Shown here: one piece after another, positions 22,561 through 35,939 of the stretch
How positions within the stretch are numbered: position 1 is the first letter of the stretch
How the letters are laid out: every line of letters begins with the position of its first letter
Source of the DNA: Entrophospora sp. SA101
Taxonomy: Eukaryota > Glomeromycota > Glomeromycetes > Entrophosporales > Entrophosporaceae
DNA length: 64,000 nucleotides
Assembly: GCA_958430865.1 (NCBI GenBank)
Contig: CAUDNR010000258.1
Coordinates: 2,805-66,804 of the forward strand
Direction: 5' to 3'
The notes under the pieces: generated by a model
Told to the model about the DNA's origin: nothing
Databases searched by the model: none
What the model saw: the letters and a program-made list of their open reading frames with translations, nothing else
Translations under genes and position numbers: made by a program

Positions 22561-23282
22561 ATGCCTTCAACTACTCAAGCTTGTCATGTTCTTGCTGATT
22601 TTAGCATTGTTCCTATGGGAACAGAAGTCAATACTACTAAGGTAAATATTTGTTAGTAATATGAAATAATATAATTATTATTATTTCGAATAATAACAAC
22701 AATATTCGTTATCAAGTACATGGCCGAAATTCAGAAAATATTGAAAAAAACCAAGTAAGAAATAATAATAATAAATAAAATCATTATTATATAATTTATT
22801 AAATAATTTTAACGTTAACCTTTTGATTTCGTTTAGTTTGAACTATAGTATGCATTGTAGTGGAACAAATATCGGTACATATCCATACACACATTATTTT
22901 TATACAATTATATAATAATAATATTTATTTAAAATTAGAGGGAAAATGGGAGCAAGTTATGAATGCAATTAGAGATTGTATCGACAAAATTCACGAACTT
23001 GGTGTACCAAGAATTGATTGTAACATTAGAATTAATGTAAAAGGCTTTTTTACTTCTTACATGCAATTAATTAATAATTTTACTATTATAACAACTATTA
23101 TTATTATTAATCAAATTACATAGACTCGTACCGACAAAGCAATGACTATGGCAGATAGGTAAAAATTAAATTTTAACAAGATATTAATTAGTTGATGATT
23201 TTTATACAAACGTTTATTAAAAAATGTTTTGAATTATAGTCTTCGTGTTGTTAATGATATGGTCGAAAAACAGCAACAATGA
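22561..23282 (+). CDS. ECM15: ECM15-like thiamine-binding (UPF0045/MTH1187) protein, 110 aa
   Basis: Six exons (22561-22641, 22717-22754, 22837-22874, 22939-23036, 23124-23158, 23240-23282) join in frame. The product opens MPSTTQACHVLADFSIVPMG then TEVN, followed by IQKILKKTNLNYSMHCSGTN, IEGKWEQVMNAIRDCIDKIH, and after the last introns TRTDKAMTMADSLRVVNDMV. The pattern LADFSIVPMGTE ... SGTNIEGKW ... RTDK is that of the MTH1187/YkoF-like family, including yeast Ecm15, small ferredoxin-like proteins that form tetramers; family members bind thiamine. Length matches Ecm15 (104). Very short exons separated by AT-rich introns make it easy to miss. Confidence 0.9.
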
Positions 23283-24178
23283 TTAACGAACAAATTGAAC
23301 GAATGGATGGATGATGTTGCTTTTTTTTTCTTTTTTTCTTTTAAGATAAAATATTAATTCTAACTCATTAATGAATATATATATATATCTTGAAAAAAAC
23401 TTGCTTGAAAAACATTAAATAAAAAAATTCTTTTATTACTCTACTTTGATCAAAACTTTTTTATATTATAATGATTAATGATTTTTACCATGTGGAAACT
23501 TATTGATTTATATTTTAATTAACAAAAGAACCGGCAGGTTTTCTCTTCCTAATAAACAAATATAACGTTGCATAATCTGGAGGCGCCGAGTTATCTATTT
23601 AAAGATTATCCTTTATCTGATCAGTAGTTTTCAGCCTGTGAGTTTTTATTCACTACTTTATTTACCGCTGTATAATAATGGACCAATTCAAAAGTTCAAC
23701 GTTCACGTTGTTTTGATTTGCAACTGATAATTGAAATATACGAAAAAAGTTTTGCTTGTAAAAAAATCTTTATTATTATTATTATTATTATTATTATTTA
23801 TTTTATTTACATTATTTACATAATATATAACAAATAATAATATTAATACGTGTAAATATATTATTAAATCTTAGAAAATTTGTTTTTTTGCATAATATTT
23901 TTCGTAAAATAATAATATAAATCGTCCAGAAAAAAAAAAAAAAAGTAAATAATATATATGTATATATGTATATATGTATATGTACGCACTCATAGATTTA
24001 TAAAAATAGTATATATGTGTGTTTATGTGTGTAGTGTAATATTGTAATATATCTTTTATATTTAAAGAAAAAAGAAAAAAAAGAAAAAAAAAAGTCTTTT
24101 TGTATAAAATATAAAAATATTTTTTTCACAAGCAAATGTTATTTTTTTTTTCGATTTAGTAATTAATAGTGTAAATTG
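23283..24178. other. Intergenic between convergent genes
   Basis: Contains (TAT)n near 23770-23800 and (ATATGT)n near 23955-23985. No exon supported. Convergent 3' flanks of ECM15 and the Asn-rich gene. Confidence 0.5.
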
Positions 24179-24591
24179 TTAACATTTTTCACACTCTACA
24201 AACCAATTATTTGCATTGATAGATGTATTAACACATTCTGTGGCTGTAGTTGTCGTGTTTTTGTTATTAGGATCATTGTTGTTACCATTGTTATTAGATG
24301 AATCATTTTTCTTTCCACCGTACCATTCCAACATACTAATAATATCCGATAACATTCCATGATCTAATAAATCTTTTGGTGGAGAATAGAACAGCATGTC
24401 AAGATCATCTTGGGATCGGTTAGTGTTATTTGTAGTATTAGTTGACTGATCGAAGAAATATGGTTGATTATCGGATTGTAATAAATCTAGAATCGCGTGG
24501 CCTAATTTATATTTATGGAATATTTTTGGGATACTAAATGATCGAATTTTAAAATGGCCACTACTATTATTACTATCATTATTGCTACTAG

Positions 24592-24642
<51 letters not shown>

Positions 24643-25423
24643 TGTTGTTACTTTCTGCATTATTGTTACTATTACTAACATTATCTGATGATGATTTTTG
24701 ATCGAAAAATGGACGATAATGATCAATAGAAGGTGGTAGAGATGCTGATTTTGGTCGTATTATACTATTATCTTTCCAATATGGATGAAATTCTTGATCA
24801 GAAATATTATTGTTATTACTAATGATATTATTATTGCCAATTTTACTGTTAATATTACTATTAATCTTGGATTCTTCTAAAAATAGATCATTAGGTATTA
24901 TTATTTCATCTCTATAGTTAATTATTGGTTCTTTTTCTTCTTTTTCTCCTGCCACTACAACACCTCCAACTTCACCGATTATTTGTTGATCGCCATCATT
25001 AGGTTTAATTACATAAACATAACCATCATCGTATTCGTCTAAACTAGCATTATCTAAACAAGCATCCAACCAAGTTTCTTCTTCTTTCTTTATATCGTCT
25101 TCTGACCATTCAAGTTTTTCATTAAAATATTCCACAAAATTATTATTATTATTATATTCTTCTTGTTGCTGTTGTTGATTATTATTCAATGGTGGCGGAA
25201 TTAAGAATTGATTTGTGTAAAAATTACGAAGCAACACGAACTTCCTTAAACTTTTCTCTCGTTCATGATAGTTGTTAAATTTTTGTAAAGTTGTTTCGTA
25301 TATATAAGACATTTCATCGCATTGATGTATTGTTGATGACATTTTTGTGTTTATTGATGATATTATATTTGGTGTTGTTGATGATTTAAATGTTGAATAT
25401 ATTGTTGATAGTATTGGTGTCAT
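24179..25423 (-). CDS. Asn-rich low-complexity protein, 414 aa, function unknown
   Basis: Single uninterrupted frame. Residues about 40-75 form an ordered helix (YIYETTLQKFNNYHEREKSL then RKFVLLRNFYT). A conserved-looking acidic stretch (LEWSEDDIKKEEETWLDACL) follows a Q/N run. The middle is poly-Asn encoded by an (AAT)n microsatellite (24597-24638). The C-terminal part has FKIRSFSIPKIFHKYKLGHA and DLDMLFYSPPKDLLDHGMLS then DIISMLEWYGG. No signal peptide or TM segment. It may be a regulatory, partly disordered protein; I do not recognise a family. It has a long, AT-rich upstream region, so transcription may be subject to distant control. Confidence 0.75.
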
Positions 25424-27427
25424 TTTAAATAATAATAAAAAGGCGTTTGTATTTGAATATTTTTAAATTATTAAAATTGAGTTTTTTAAATTTTTTTTTA
25501 AAAAAAAAAGGAAAGAAATCTTATTTATATATATATATTTTTTTTTTGAAAGTAAATCGGCACAGTTAAAAAATAAAAATAAAGGAAATTCTCTTTTGTT
25601 TTTTTCCGTAGTTAAATATTTCTTTCAGTATATTTATTTTTGTTACACCTTGTTATCGTTCGGAAAATTGATTAAAGTCCGTGAATATATATTTTTTTTT
25701 ATGTTGTTGGTGTTCAGTTAATTTAGTTTAGTTGTAGTAATTGTAGACGTGTGGTAATAATGTAATAATCCGCTGTTGTTAATTGAATGCTATATAATTA
25801 AGTTGCTGCGTATACGTTGAATTGGTAATAATATATAGTGATAAATAATGACTAATCTGGATTAATTCTGTAGTTTAGAGTAACGAAGGTCCGTGTAACA
25901 GAATAATAAAAGTAAGATAGATAGGGAATAAGGAATTTGTGTCGTGCAGTGGTATTGTGAAAAATATTATGAAAAATATAATGAGAAAGGTTGTGTGTTA
26001 TGTGCGTACAAACAAATGTATGAATTGGTGTTTATTATTATTATTATTTATTATTGTTTTTTTTGTGGTGTGTGAAAATAAATTTTAAAAAATTTACTAC
26101 GAAATTAAAAAAAGTGGGTTCTCCCTTTAGAAAAAATTGTTTTTAAAAGTCTTTTTTTTTACTGATGTATTCTAATTGTCTTTTTCTACAAGACAATCTT
26201 ATGTTATTATTTAATTAATTAATTTAAATCTTTAGCGATTTTCGACGCTTCATGGTTTTAAACTATATATTTATGCGTGCATTTTAGCAAATTAAAGAGA
26301 GAAAGAGAAAGGTAGGATGAAAGGAGGAAAAGGAGGTGTTTATATATATATGTTTATTACATACATAATTATAATTTAATTAGTAAAAATCAGAATAATT
26401 TGAAACAATAAATATTGATATATCATTGTATATTATATAATAATATAATATATTTATTATAAAAAAGTTTACCTTGAAAAATCCACGTTTTTGTTGTTAA
26501 TTTAATAATTATGATTAATAATAACTATTAATAAACAAACTTTTGTAAACCTTGAAAAAGAGAAAGAAAAGGTCTTGCAGTCCTTTTAATACAAAAAAAT
26601 TTAGATAAACATCGTTCGATTTTTTATGATAAATCTTTTTTGGGATAAATAAAAAAATAAAAACAAAAAATTATTTAATTAATTAATTATATTTTAAAGT
26701 TTTGAATTGTAAAGTAAGATAAAACAGGAAAAAGCAAAAAAAAATTAGAAAAATATTAATTAGCAAGGAAAAAAAAATTAAAGATTCTTGATTTTTTTTT
26801 GGAGAAGAAAATTAATTATAAAAAAAATGAAAAAGGTGGTGTTTTTAAATAATCTTTAAAAATATATTTATTTGTATATTATTTTGCAATAGTTAACTAT
26901 CATTATGCAATATGGATATAATAATAATTAGTTAGTTGTTGGTCAGTTGAGACGGTTTAAAATGACCCAAATAAATAAAGCCAGTCACATTTTTTAAGAT
27001 TTTTGTTATTACTTTCTATTTTTATTAAAATGAATTATACAAATTATATTGATACATACATCATACACACAATTAAGATTTACAATATATTAAATCATAA
27101 TTTATAATTTATTTTTACTTTTATTTTAATTAATTATATAAATTTTAGAGATGATAACATAAACTATCAAAGAATTATGACTTTTCGTTAATTGTTGTTA
27201 GTAAGATATAGAAGAGAGATTGGGAGATTGGAAGATTGAGAGATTGAGAGATTGAGAGATTGAGAGATTGAGAGATCGAGGAAGAGAGAGAGGAAGAAAC
27301 AAAAAGGTATCTACAATATAATCTGTCGTCTTTAAGTTGGAGAATAATAAATAAAGAAATTTATATTATAATCCAGGAAGTAAAATGAATGAGTCAGATG
27401 GTGTCGTTATTTGTCATATATATTTTT

Positions 27428-27466
<39 letters not shown>

Positions 27467-28154
27467 TAATTTATATTAATATTTTATAGACTTTAACAAA
27501 CTAAAAAATCTGTCAATCATTCATCATATATTTATATTGTACAGTCAAAATTAAAAATAAAAATTCATTTATTCGTAATTTATTACGTCACTTCCAAATC
27601 TACCAAATCTTTAACTCTTTATTTCTCCTATCAACGTCAACTATCCCTAATACTCGTATCTCAATCACTTGTATTTTTATTCATCCTTTCATTTCTTTCA
27701 TTTAATTCATTCATCCATCCATTCATCCATCCATTCAACAATTAACAATACCTTTTTTCAATGTTAATTATGCTTTTTGGATGGATGTTTATAATTGATC
27801 ACATGATCGACTTATGACGATGGTTAAAGTTTAATATTAAGATTATATGTGTGTGATACATAATTAAACAAAAAGACCACATGATTATACAATTATTTTT
27901 ATTATTATTATAAATATACAAAAAAAGAAATAAAAATACATTGATAAATTTTATAATAAAAATACATTATAATAATACAATAAATTTTTATAATTACAAT
28001 AAGTCTTTATAAATAATAAATCATCTTCATTAATCAATCATATTCTAACCAGTACCAATTAACCACGGGTCCATCTATTACATCAATGACACTAATGGTT
28101 ATTATAATGTATCACCCTTGATACCATTGACAACAGAGATCACACCATCAGAAA
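25424..28154. other. 2.7-kb gene-free AT-rich region with microsatellites
   Basis: No exon, tRNA or transposon recognised. Tandem tracts: an 8-mer GAGATTGA array at about 27215-27280, (ATTT)n at about 27425-27470 and an ATTCATCC tract at 27710-27735. The first several hundred bases probably hold the promoter and leader of the Asn-rich gene. Confidence 0.5.
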
Positions 28155-30208
28155 TTACACATTAATGTCATCATCATCAACATATTCTCCGTCACTAATT
28201 TCATATCCTATTCCTCCTTCTTCTCCGTTTTTATTATTAATGCCATCCGTAAATCTAATTGCGAATGTTAAAAAAAAACCAACATAAAACATACCACCAA
28301 TAAAATACCATATAAAATATGGAGAAGATCCGGTGACAAATATACTATACAACGTATTAAAACATATTGGTGATGCAATTGCAGCTACAGATTCAATAGT
28401 TGCTAATGCTCCTAATAATTCTCCAACTTTGGAAGAAGGAACTAAATTTGTTTGAAATGATTTCAAAGTTGGAAATGCTGTTGATCCTAATGATGCAGTC
28501 ACTGCCACTAAAAATAATAATGATGAATATGAGATTATGAATGCAAGTCAATGGATGGTTATTAATATAACACACACATATAAAATTATTATCAAGATTT
28601 ACCTCCTATTAATGCAACGCCACTACTTATTATTCCATATAAAGTCATACAAGCAGCTTCAATAAATAATCCAATTCTAATTACCCAAATTTCTAATTTC
28701 AACAATTCTCCTTTTAATCGTAATTTACTTTCTTCGCTCTCTTCTTCTATTAAATCCTCCAATCTATTATTATTATTATTACTATTTCTAGTCTTATTAT
28801 TTTTATTTATTTTTGCCTTTTTGAGATAATTCAATAACATGGGAAATAGGAACATCAATATAACAACTCTTGCTCCACCGATAACAAATAAAAGATAACC
28901 TTGTTCAACCACTGATAGTTTAAATACTAACGATATATATAATAAGAACACTGCTTGTATTCCATAAATTGCAAAGGATGTAAAAAAAGTTATTATTGCT
29001 GAATTTAATAATGCATATCTTCCTAACACTTTACTTTCTTCATTATTTCTATTGTTTTTTGATGCTGGTAAAAATATGGAAAGCTGTTTTATAATATTTA
29101 AAAAATCCATAACCTTTTTTAAAGCCATCAATGATCTCTTTGTAATATTATGATTATCATTACTATTCTTATTATTATTTTCATCATTCATTTGTTTGAT
29201 TCGACTTTCCATTTGTTTATCAATCGATAAAGACTCCGGTAGAAGCAATAGAGTAAATAAGAAAAGTAGTGTGTAAGTTGCTAGACAAACGTAAAATACT
29301 GACATAATATTACCAGTAGCTTGACTTATCCATCCTGCAATCATTGGTCCTATTGAAAATCCACAATACAATGACCCCATCAACCATCCAAACACTATAT
29401 TTCTAAAATAAATGGGGATTTTTTAATTATTATTAGCCCTAGATAATTCAAACCTTTTTTAAAAAACTCCAATATTCACCTTTTACCAGGTTCGGTACAA
29501 TCAGTTACATAGGCATGGCTAACAGCTACCAAAGATGTGTAACTTCCTGTCAATCCATCCAAAAATGATCCAAACAACAACAATTTAGTTCCAAAAGGGT
29601 TACCATATAAATACTTGTCCACTAATATTATACATGATGAAATGCATATTCCCCCAATTGTTGGCAATAATAATACTATACGTCTACCTCTACGATCTGA
29701 TAATGATCCTAATGATCCTAAAACGACTATTGCTATTCTCATGTAAAAAAAGATAGATGGTAAGCATTTAAAGTAATTAGGAGTTATATGTGCATGCATA
29801 TATATTCAAGTTCTTTTTTTTACCTGGTATGGAGTGAAATAAACTTAATTTTAGTAAAAGTTGAGAAGTTAGTGCAGATATTTCACTTGTATTACAACTT
29901 TCATCATCATAATCAACATTATGGACACCATCACCCGCTGAATAGTATTCTCTACAAATAACTTTTAAATAAAAATTTATTTTTGTTGTAACTGCGAGTC
30001 CAAAAGTTACTGATAATAAAAAAAAGGATGGTAATATCCAATGATATGATGGTCTTTTATACCATTTTGTAGTTGTAGTAGTAGTTGGCGAATATTTGGG
30101 ATTTGTTTTATCTAGATTGCTTGATAAAAGTGGGCGAGTCTCCCCATTGTTATCATTTCCACCGGCAATAATCGATAAATTATTACTACTATTATGTTTA
30201 TGCAACAT
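28155..30208 (-). CDS. Major facilitator superfamily transporter, 596 aa
   Basis: Exons (minus) 30208-29824, 29732-29480, 29402-28603 and 28507-28155 join in frame. A hydrophilic N-terminus (GETRPLLSSNL) precedes the first TM segment (HWILPSFFLLSVTFGLAVTT). MFS motif A is GSLGSLSDRRGRRIVLLLPT between TM2 and TM3. TM4-6 follow (SFLDGLTGSYTSLVAVSHAY, FGWLMGSLYCGFSIGPMIAG). A long charged loop (about residues 275-330) links the halves, and six more segments lead to an acidic tail (DGEYVDDDDINV). The layout fits fungal proton-coupled MFS proteins of the TetA/HIAT1-like general substrate group; the substrate cannot be read from sequence. It acts in a membrane. All introns GT-AG. Confidence 0.88.
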
Positions 30209-30880
30209 TGTTTTATACGTGTTTGTAAATCGATTAATATTAAATAGATATTAATATTGAAAATATATAAATATTTCATGGCATTTATAAGTTAATTTTT
30301 TTATTGATTAATAAACACAAACTATTTGTTTATCCGTCTTCCCATTGAATAAATGATGATCGATTATTTTTTAATTTTTTTTTAAATCAAATTGACCGCT
30401 TGGAAGAATTATTTTTTTTAAAAATATCTCAACGAGACCAATCATTCAATCGATTCATGGTGGTGATGGGTAGTTTCCCGAAGCCATTAAATAGATTTAT
30501 CCGTCGAGATTGATTTATAATACTTAACATTAATGTTTAATGATAGATTTGATATTAACAAAAATTTTTATATTAAATTTCGGTTAATTATAACTGATAT
30601 GGTGAAAACCAAATTGGTAATTCTTTACAAACCTGTCGATAATTATCAAATTTGGTTAGAAATCATATTCCACATTGAATTTTATTTTATTCATAAAAGC
30701 ACCAGTAAAGTCTTAATCTTTTTTAAAAAAAAGGGTCTAAAAAAGGAAACTAACTTGCCGTTTTTGACAAAATATTCGGGGTATTTGCTTTTACTATTAC
30801 AAAATTAGATTTGTGTGTTATAACTTACCAAATATATTAATTATTGATCTTCGCCATATTTTTAATATTAATATTATTAA
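30209..30880. other. MFS gene upstream region
   Basis: AT-rich, no gene seen; the frame at 30533-30808 has no supporting features. Confidence 0.45.
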
Positions 30881-31038
30881 TTAATATTAAGATTATTAAT
30901 ACAGAATTGTTATTCGCACCCCTCCCGTGACTAAGACAAAGATAAATCATCACATTTTAAAGCCATTCATTGGTCACATTACACTTAGTCACGGGAGGGG
31001 TGCGAATAACAATTCCCTATTAATATTAAGATTATTAA
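30881..31038. repeat. Perfect-arm foldback element (32-bp arms) in 19-bp direct repeats
   Basis: 30904-30935 and 30984-31015 are perfect inverse copies (outer GAATTGTTATTCGCACCCCT) around a 48-base loop. The 19-mer TTAATATTAAGATTATTAA stands at 30881-30899 and again at 31020-31038. The arms are much more GC-rich than the surroundings. Perfect arms mean a young or functionally kept element; it looks like a miniature inverted-repeat transposon or a strong hairpin. Confidence 0.9.
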
Positions 31039-33120
31039 CAACTCGGTTGATTTTTAACACGTTTTTTGCATGCATATTATTAATACATTAATGTGTTAGA
31101 TGAATTAGGATAATTTAAAAGCCGAGACTTTATTAGATGATAAAATCAAAATCATCAGTGATGTGATTGATGCGTGTACCTTGCGAGTGTTTTTTTTTTA
31201 GAAAATTAAATGCATTAAGTTTTTTTTTTTTTCATTAAATGCAGTTTTTTTCAACCTCTTTATTTAAAATTTATTCATTTTTATCCATATTTTTTTTAAT
31301 AATAATGGACGACCTTTAACATATACATAAAATTGTACAACTCAACAGAAAATAGATAACATTCATGCACACACATATCATTTGACACATTATTATTAGT
31401 TATTATGGTCCGAGAGTATATTGTATACTGTGTATTAATATTAATATTAATATTAATATATACTAATACTTTATATATTTTATATAGTTGGTTTAAATAG
31501 TTTGGCTTTTTCGAAAATTACGATACGCCATCATAAAAAAACTTGAATTCGATCAAGAAATTGTTAAAATCTAGACTGGATGAATTAACGGATTAATGGA
31601 ACCCGATGATATAGTAATAGTAATGGTAATGGTAATGGTAAAAATTCAAATTTCTCGAAATATAATATAGCAATAGAATTTTTTTTTTTTCCAAAGTTAA
31701 CGTGAGAAATTTCTTAAGATTGGTGAATAATTCAAACTATAATCCGGGAAGCTTTTTTATTAATATCAATATTAATATTAATGGAGAAGAAATTGCGGCA
31801 AAGTTGAATGAACTGCCATCCATGATTAAAAAGGTTGTGCCACACTCTTTCCGTTTATGTATGTTTGTGTTCTTATCTATTGTTATTATTATTTGAACAA
31901 AGAAAACTGTAATTTAACAATTGCAGCAGAAATTTTGTTGGATGAAGAACAATAATAAGTATATGAAAAAAGAAGAATAATAGAAAAATAAGGAACAAAA
32001 CAATTCAAGATAATTAATTGATCTGATCTATTATGATGTATTCATACAGCTGACTAGTTTTGACACATGAGATATTTTACTAACTCGAAAATTAACTAGT
32101 TGCATGACTAGCTATCTGCTGACACTTATTTAATTATTGATAACAACTTTTTAATTAATCGATATCCCCCATCTTATTTATTACATATTTAGTGAGAAAA
32201 AAAATATTATCATTTCTTCAGTAAGTTCGGACCATGGGAAATATTTAGACAGTAAAAAGTGGTAATTATTTCAATCCCTAGCTAAAGCTCAACAAACAAA
32301 TAATAACAATAAGGATCACACGAGCAAAAAAGCAATTACTCTATGATCATTAAATGTAAAACAATTAGCAGACAACAATTAGAACAATTATTAACCAACG
32401 GCAAAACAGAAAAATCCATAATTAAGGTTGCTTGCTTAAACTTCGAGAATAAATTGAAGGATAATTATAGCTTCATTGAAAGACTTATTATAAAGAAGAC
32501 AAAACAAACATTAGAGGAAACGCAATCGCTTTCTCTTGGTCTTTCCTGGTCTTTTTTAATTAGATCAACCAATATGGGATTATTGCTTTCACTTACATTA
32601 AGGTTGGTTATTTGATTATTATAATCACAATACAAAACAAAAAAAGAAGTTTTGCGTTTTGCTAACATCTGATCCAGTTAATTAATTTAATGACTAGTAA
32701 TTCTGATAAAATCTAAATCAGTAAGATTACTGTTATCTGCATATAATTCAGCGAGATTAATGTTATTGCTTAGATCAAGGAACGCGAGTTCCCTGTAGGA
32801 AGTTTTAATTTTGGATTCCTGCTTGCATCTAAATTAATGAATAGGTTTATTCCTTCGGCAATATAAATTCTTCAAGATTTTTACTTGTTTAACATGATGG
32901 TCCAAACATTTTTGTGCATTAATCATCATTTAGTATTTAATAAATAACATTCTTTTTATTTTGCTCAATTAACAAACTTTAAAAAATATAGATTGGAGTA
33001 GGATGCTAGTAAAGAGTTTCACCAAGTGTTGAAATGGTAGAACAGTTTTACCAGAATAGGGAAGCTAATTTATATCAAATCCTAAAAATTATGCTACTGC
33101 AGTCCATAATATATTGACAA
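31039..33120. other. Gene-poor region, unassigned short frames
   Basis: TTAATA-type repeats at 31435-31460. Short frames at 31702-31896 (NFLRLVNNSNYNPGSFF, then GEEIAAKLNELPSMIKK) and 32343-32615 (SRQQLEQLLTNGKTEKSIIK) have coding-like composition but no start context, splicing partner or known family. They may be gene debris. Confidence 0.4.
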
Positions 33121-33260
33121 AAGATTAAGGTGAAAAATTGCACTTTATTTTTTTAAAATAAATGATACTAAAAACCATTGAATATTTAAATAAAGAAAGA
33201 ATCGCCTATGAAATTTACCAAGAGTAGTAAAAAAGCGTAACCAGTAAAAAAAATAAGATT
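33121..33260 (+). repeat. Dispersed coding repeat, copy D (decayed)
   Basis: Plus strand shows IDKRLR.KIALYFF then K.MILKTIEYLNKERIAYEI and YQE, matching the EAYLRKERITYEIYQEERK end of the better copies. Stops and small indels show decay. Confidence 0.55.
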
Positions 33261-34085
33261 CACAACCCATCTTAGGGAAATAATATTATAAAGATATTCT
33301 TGTTACTTGAGACAAAAAAAAACGTGTATATAATAATAATGATAAATGTGTAGTTCTTATTATTAGTAGTTCATACAAAATAAAATTCCCACACCTTCCA
33401 TTTTAGGTAATTTCGCTATCACATTAGTATATAATCATTGCTGAGCATGGTGATCTCCGAGTTTATCGTAAATTCATTTGTTTATTTATAATCTCAGCCA
33501 AAATAAATAATGAATCGGTCCTATCCAATTTGTTTAATCAAGTTTGTTTGTGTAACAGATAAAAATCTTTATTATAGGAACCATTTATTTCTATTTTCAA
33601 GTAATCGTAAGTTTTTTTGATGATCGACGTCTGAAATTTATTAATAATATTAAAATTTGTATTAGCCACGAACCTTAATTTTTGTTCAGCAATCTTTTAC
33701 ACATGGATTTAGTATTTATAAAGAAAAAATCTTTATCAACAAATTACCACATTTGGAAATTGATTTATCGCTTGATAGATCTCCTTGCCCACATTTTTTC
33801 CCTATCAAATTTTATTCCCCATTATAGTTGTTCGCCATAATTGCCCTTCTTAATAAATGATCATTGCTGTATCTGTTATGTCATAATTAGTTTTCATAGT
33901 TGCCATAGTTAACTTTAATAGTTATCTCTGTAATTATTTGAACCCTTTAAGTCAAATGACATATTAATATGTAGTTCATTTATATGAAGAATATTGAGGA
34001 ATCCGTAATATTTTAATCTCATCAAGTTTATAATGGTAATATTGGAGGCAAATCTTAGTTTTAAAGTGATACATAAGGCTCCTGA
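33261..34085. other. Gene-poor, nothing recognised
   Basis: AT-rich without supportable exon or RNA. Confidence 0.45.
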
Positions 34086-35010
34086 TGAATCAATGAAATT
34101 TGAATAGAACCGAATCGCATGATTTTTGATTCGTTTCATTTGAATCGAATATAAATTGTGCTTTGATTCGACCTGATTCAAATCTAATTCAAAATATACT
34201 ATTACAATATATTGTGATAAAAAAAAAATAAACGGATTTATAGAAGTGTCGTCCAATCGTGTATCGGACATATGGCATAGCCTCTTTCGTTTTGATATTT
34301 TTATATTTGAAAGTATTTTACATTTAATATTATTTTTATTATTAAAGTAATTTTTTGTTTAATAAAACACTTTTATGGTCGGAAATTAAACAGTAGGGTT
34401 TAATTGTTCGTTTGATTATCAGAGTGGTATAGAGCTCGGAGGTTTTGGTTATTTGCTTTGGTATAAAGCAAAACTTTGTAAACAGGTTTAAGCGTTTAAG
34501 TGTAAACGTAAGGTGTTAAGACTGATTGGCAGAAATATCAAGTGTTTAACAGTTACTGACAAAAGTCGATATCACATATTGTATTGTGTTAATGTAATTG
34601 TTGTAAACATACGGCTGACTTCAATTGGCCAAAGAAAAGTAAAAGTAAAGTAATTAAAATAAGAACTCTACAGGAGTCTTTATTGCCTCTTTATTTATTT
34701 TAATTTGTTGTTATTTGTATTATGAAGCTTTCTTAGGTATAAGGCTGTAAGCAGGATAGTTGTTAAATAAGTTTGTAAAATAAATTAATTGACAAGCATT
34801 GAATATAAAAGCTTGCAATTAATAGACGAGTGTAGCCAAAAAGTTAACTCGAATTTGGTCGTAAACGTAAAACAATCAAGGTTGGTCAAAAAGCTACCTC
34901 TCAATATAATAAAAAAAAATTTTAGGGATTCAGTTTGATTCGAATCGAGTAACAGAACAAATGAATCGTTTTAAAATTCGACTCGATTCGATTCGATTCG
35001 TACAAATGCA
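34086..35010. repeat. Possible foldback region with GATTCGA-rich arms
   Basis: 34090-34200 and 34923-35005 are both built from GATTCGA/TCGAATC words and are broadly inverse to one another (for example GATTCGTTTCATTTGAATCG against the inverse of 34958-34990). The 700-base interior holds no frame. It could be a degenerate long-arm foldback transposon or two unrelated GATTCG tracts. Confidence 0.4.
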
Positions 35011-35585
35011 TTTCATAATCATCATGAGTATTGTAATACAAAGAAGACAAGAAATGCTTTATTTATTTTGATTCAACAATAGTTGGCTCTGAAAATACAA
35101 ATGGAAAACCATAATAGTAAATAAAAATAAAATAATAAAATAATAATAATAGTAATAATAAAAGTTTCCGTAGTTGAATTTGTAATAGTAATAGTAATAA
35201 TAATAGACATAATTGGCTAACCATAATCCAGATATTAATATTAACTGTTAATATACATAAGATGTAAACCAAGACTGTGGCTATTTTCAAATTTTCTTGA
35301 AGGTTGATTAAATTTTTTGCATCGCTCACCTATTTTCTTGCCAAGATAATAATAACACACAACTCGGTTAAACTGTCGTATAGAGACTGAATAAACTTTA
35401 GCTTTCTGAATATTAAGTCATATTTTTTTCCTTTTATTATTATAAGCCATTAACTGTAACCACTTCTGTTTAAACTGCCTCAATAATCTGAATTTTTATT
35501 TTAACAATCAGACACATTTTTGATGCACAGATGCTTTGCAATAATTACGGTGCCAATCATTTATTTATTTTTATTTTATTATGGT
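35011..35585. other. AT-rich intergenic with TAATAG microsatellites
   Basis: Includes (AATAATAGT)-like tracts around 35128-35205. No gene seen. Confidence 0.45.
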
Positions 35586-35700
35586 GACCGGAGTTACGGT
35601 TTAAACTTTATTCGCACGGATTTTTAGAACCGTAATTCCGTAACAATTACGGAATTACGGACCAACTATTACTATTGCTATAGTAATAGTGATAGCAATA
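35586..35700. repeat. Strong hairpin, CCGTAATTCCGTAA arms
   Basis: CCGTAATTCCGTAA at 35630-35643 and its exact inverse at 35647-35660 are separated by CAA. A weaker relative, GGAGTTACGGTT at 35590-35601, lies inverted upstream, and a second small stem (TTGCTATAGTAATAGTGATAGC) follows at about 35674-35698. It might be a miniature element; no terminator or RNA family is recognised. Confidence 0.65.
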
Positions 35701-35939
35701 AGAGAAAAATACAATGATTTTAATTTATATATATAAATATTATATACATTATGATAAAATCACAATTGCATGGAGATGATTGACAAGTCTTGTTCTTCAT
35801 CTTCTATATTATTTCTTTATTGATTACTAGATTGCATCTGTGATTTTCCTTCTAGGCTTTATTTTCATTGGTAGAGTTTTTTTGCAGTGGAGGTAGCAAC
35901 AATTCTCTTTCTAATTTGTAGATTGCCAGCACCATTTTA

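Noticed and set aside
24502..24726. Ile-rich minus-strand frame inside the Asn-rich gene
   Set aside because: Other-frame reading of the same (AAT)n tract within 24179-25423.
27215..27290. GAGATTGA array considered as a CRISPR-like or regulatory array
   Set aside because: It is a simple head-to-tail minisatellite with no spacers.
34381..34460. Sequence TGGTATAGAGCTC resembling a retrotransposon primer-binding site
   Set aside because: It matches the common TGGTATCAGAGC only with a deletion, and no paired long terminal repeat or pol coding sequence is nearby.
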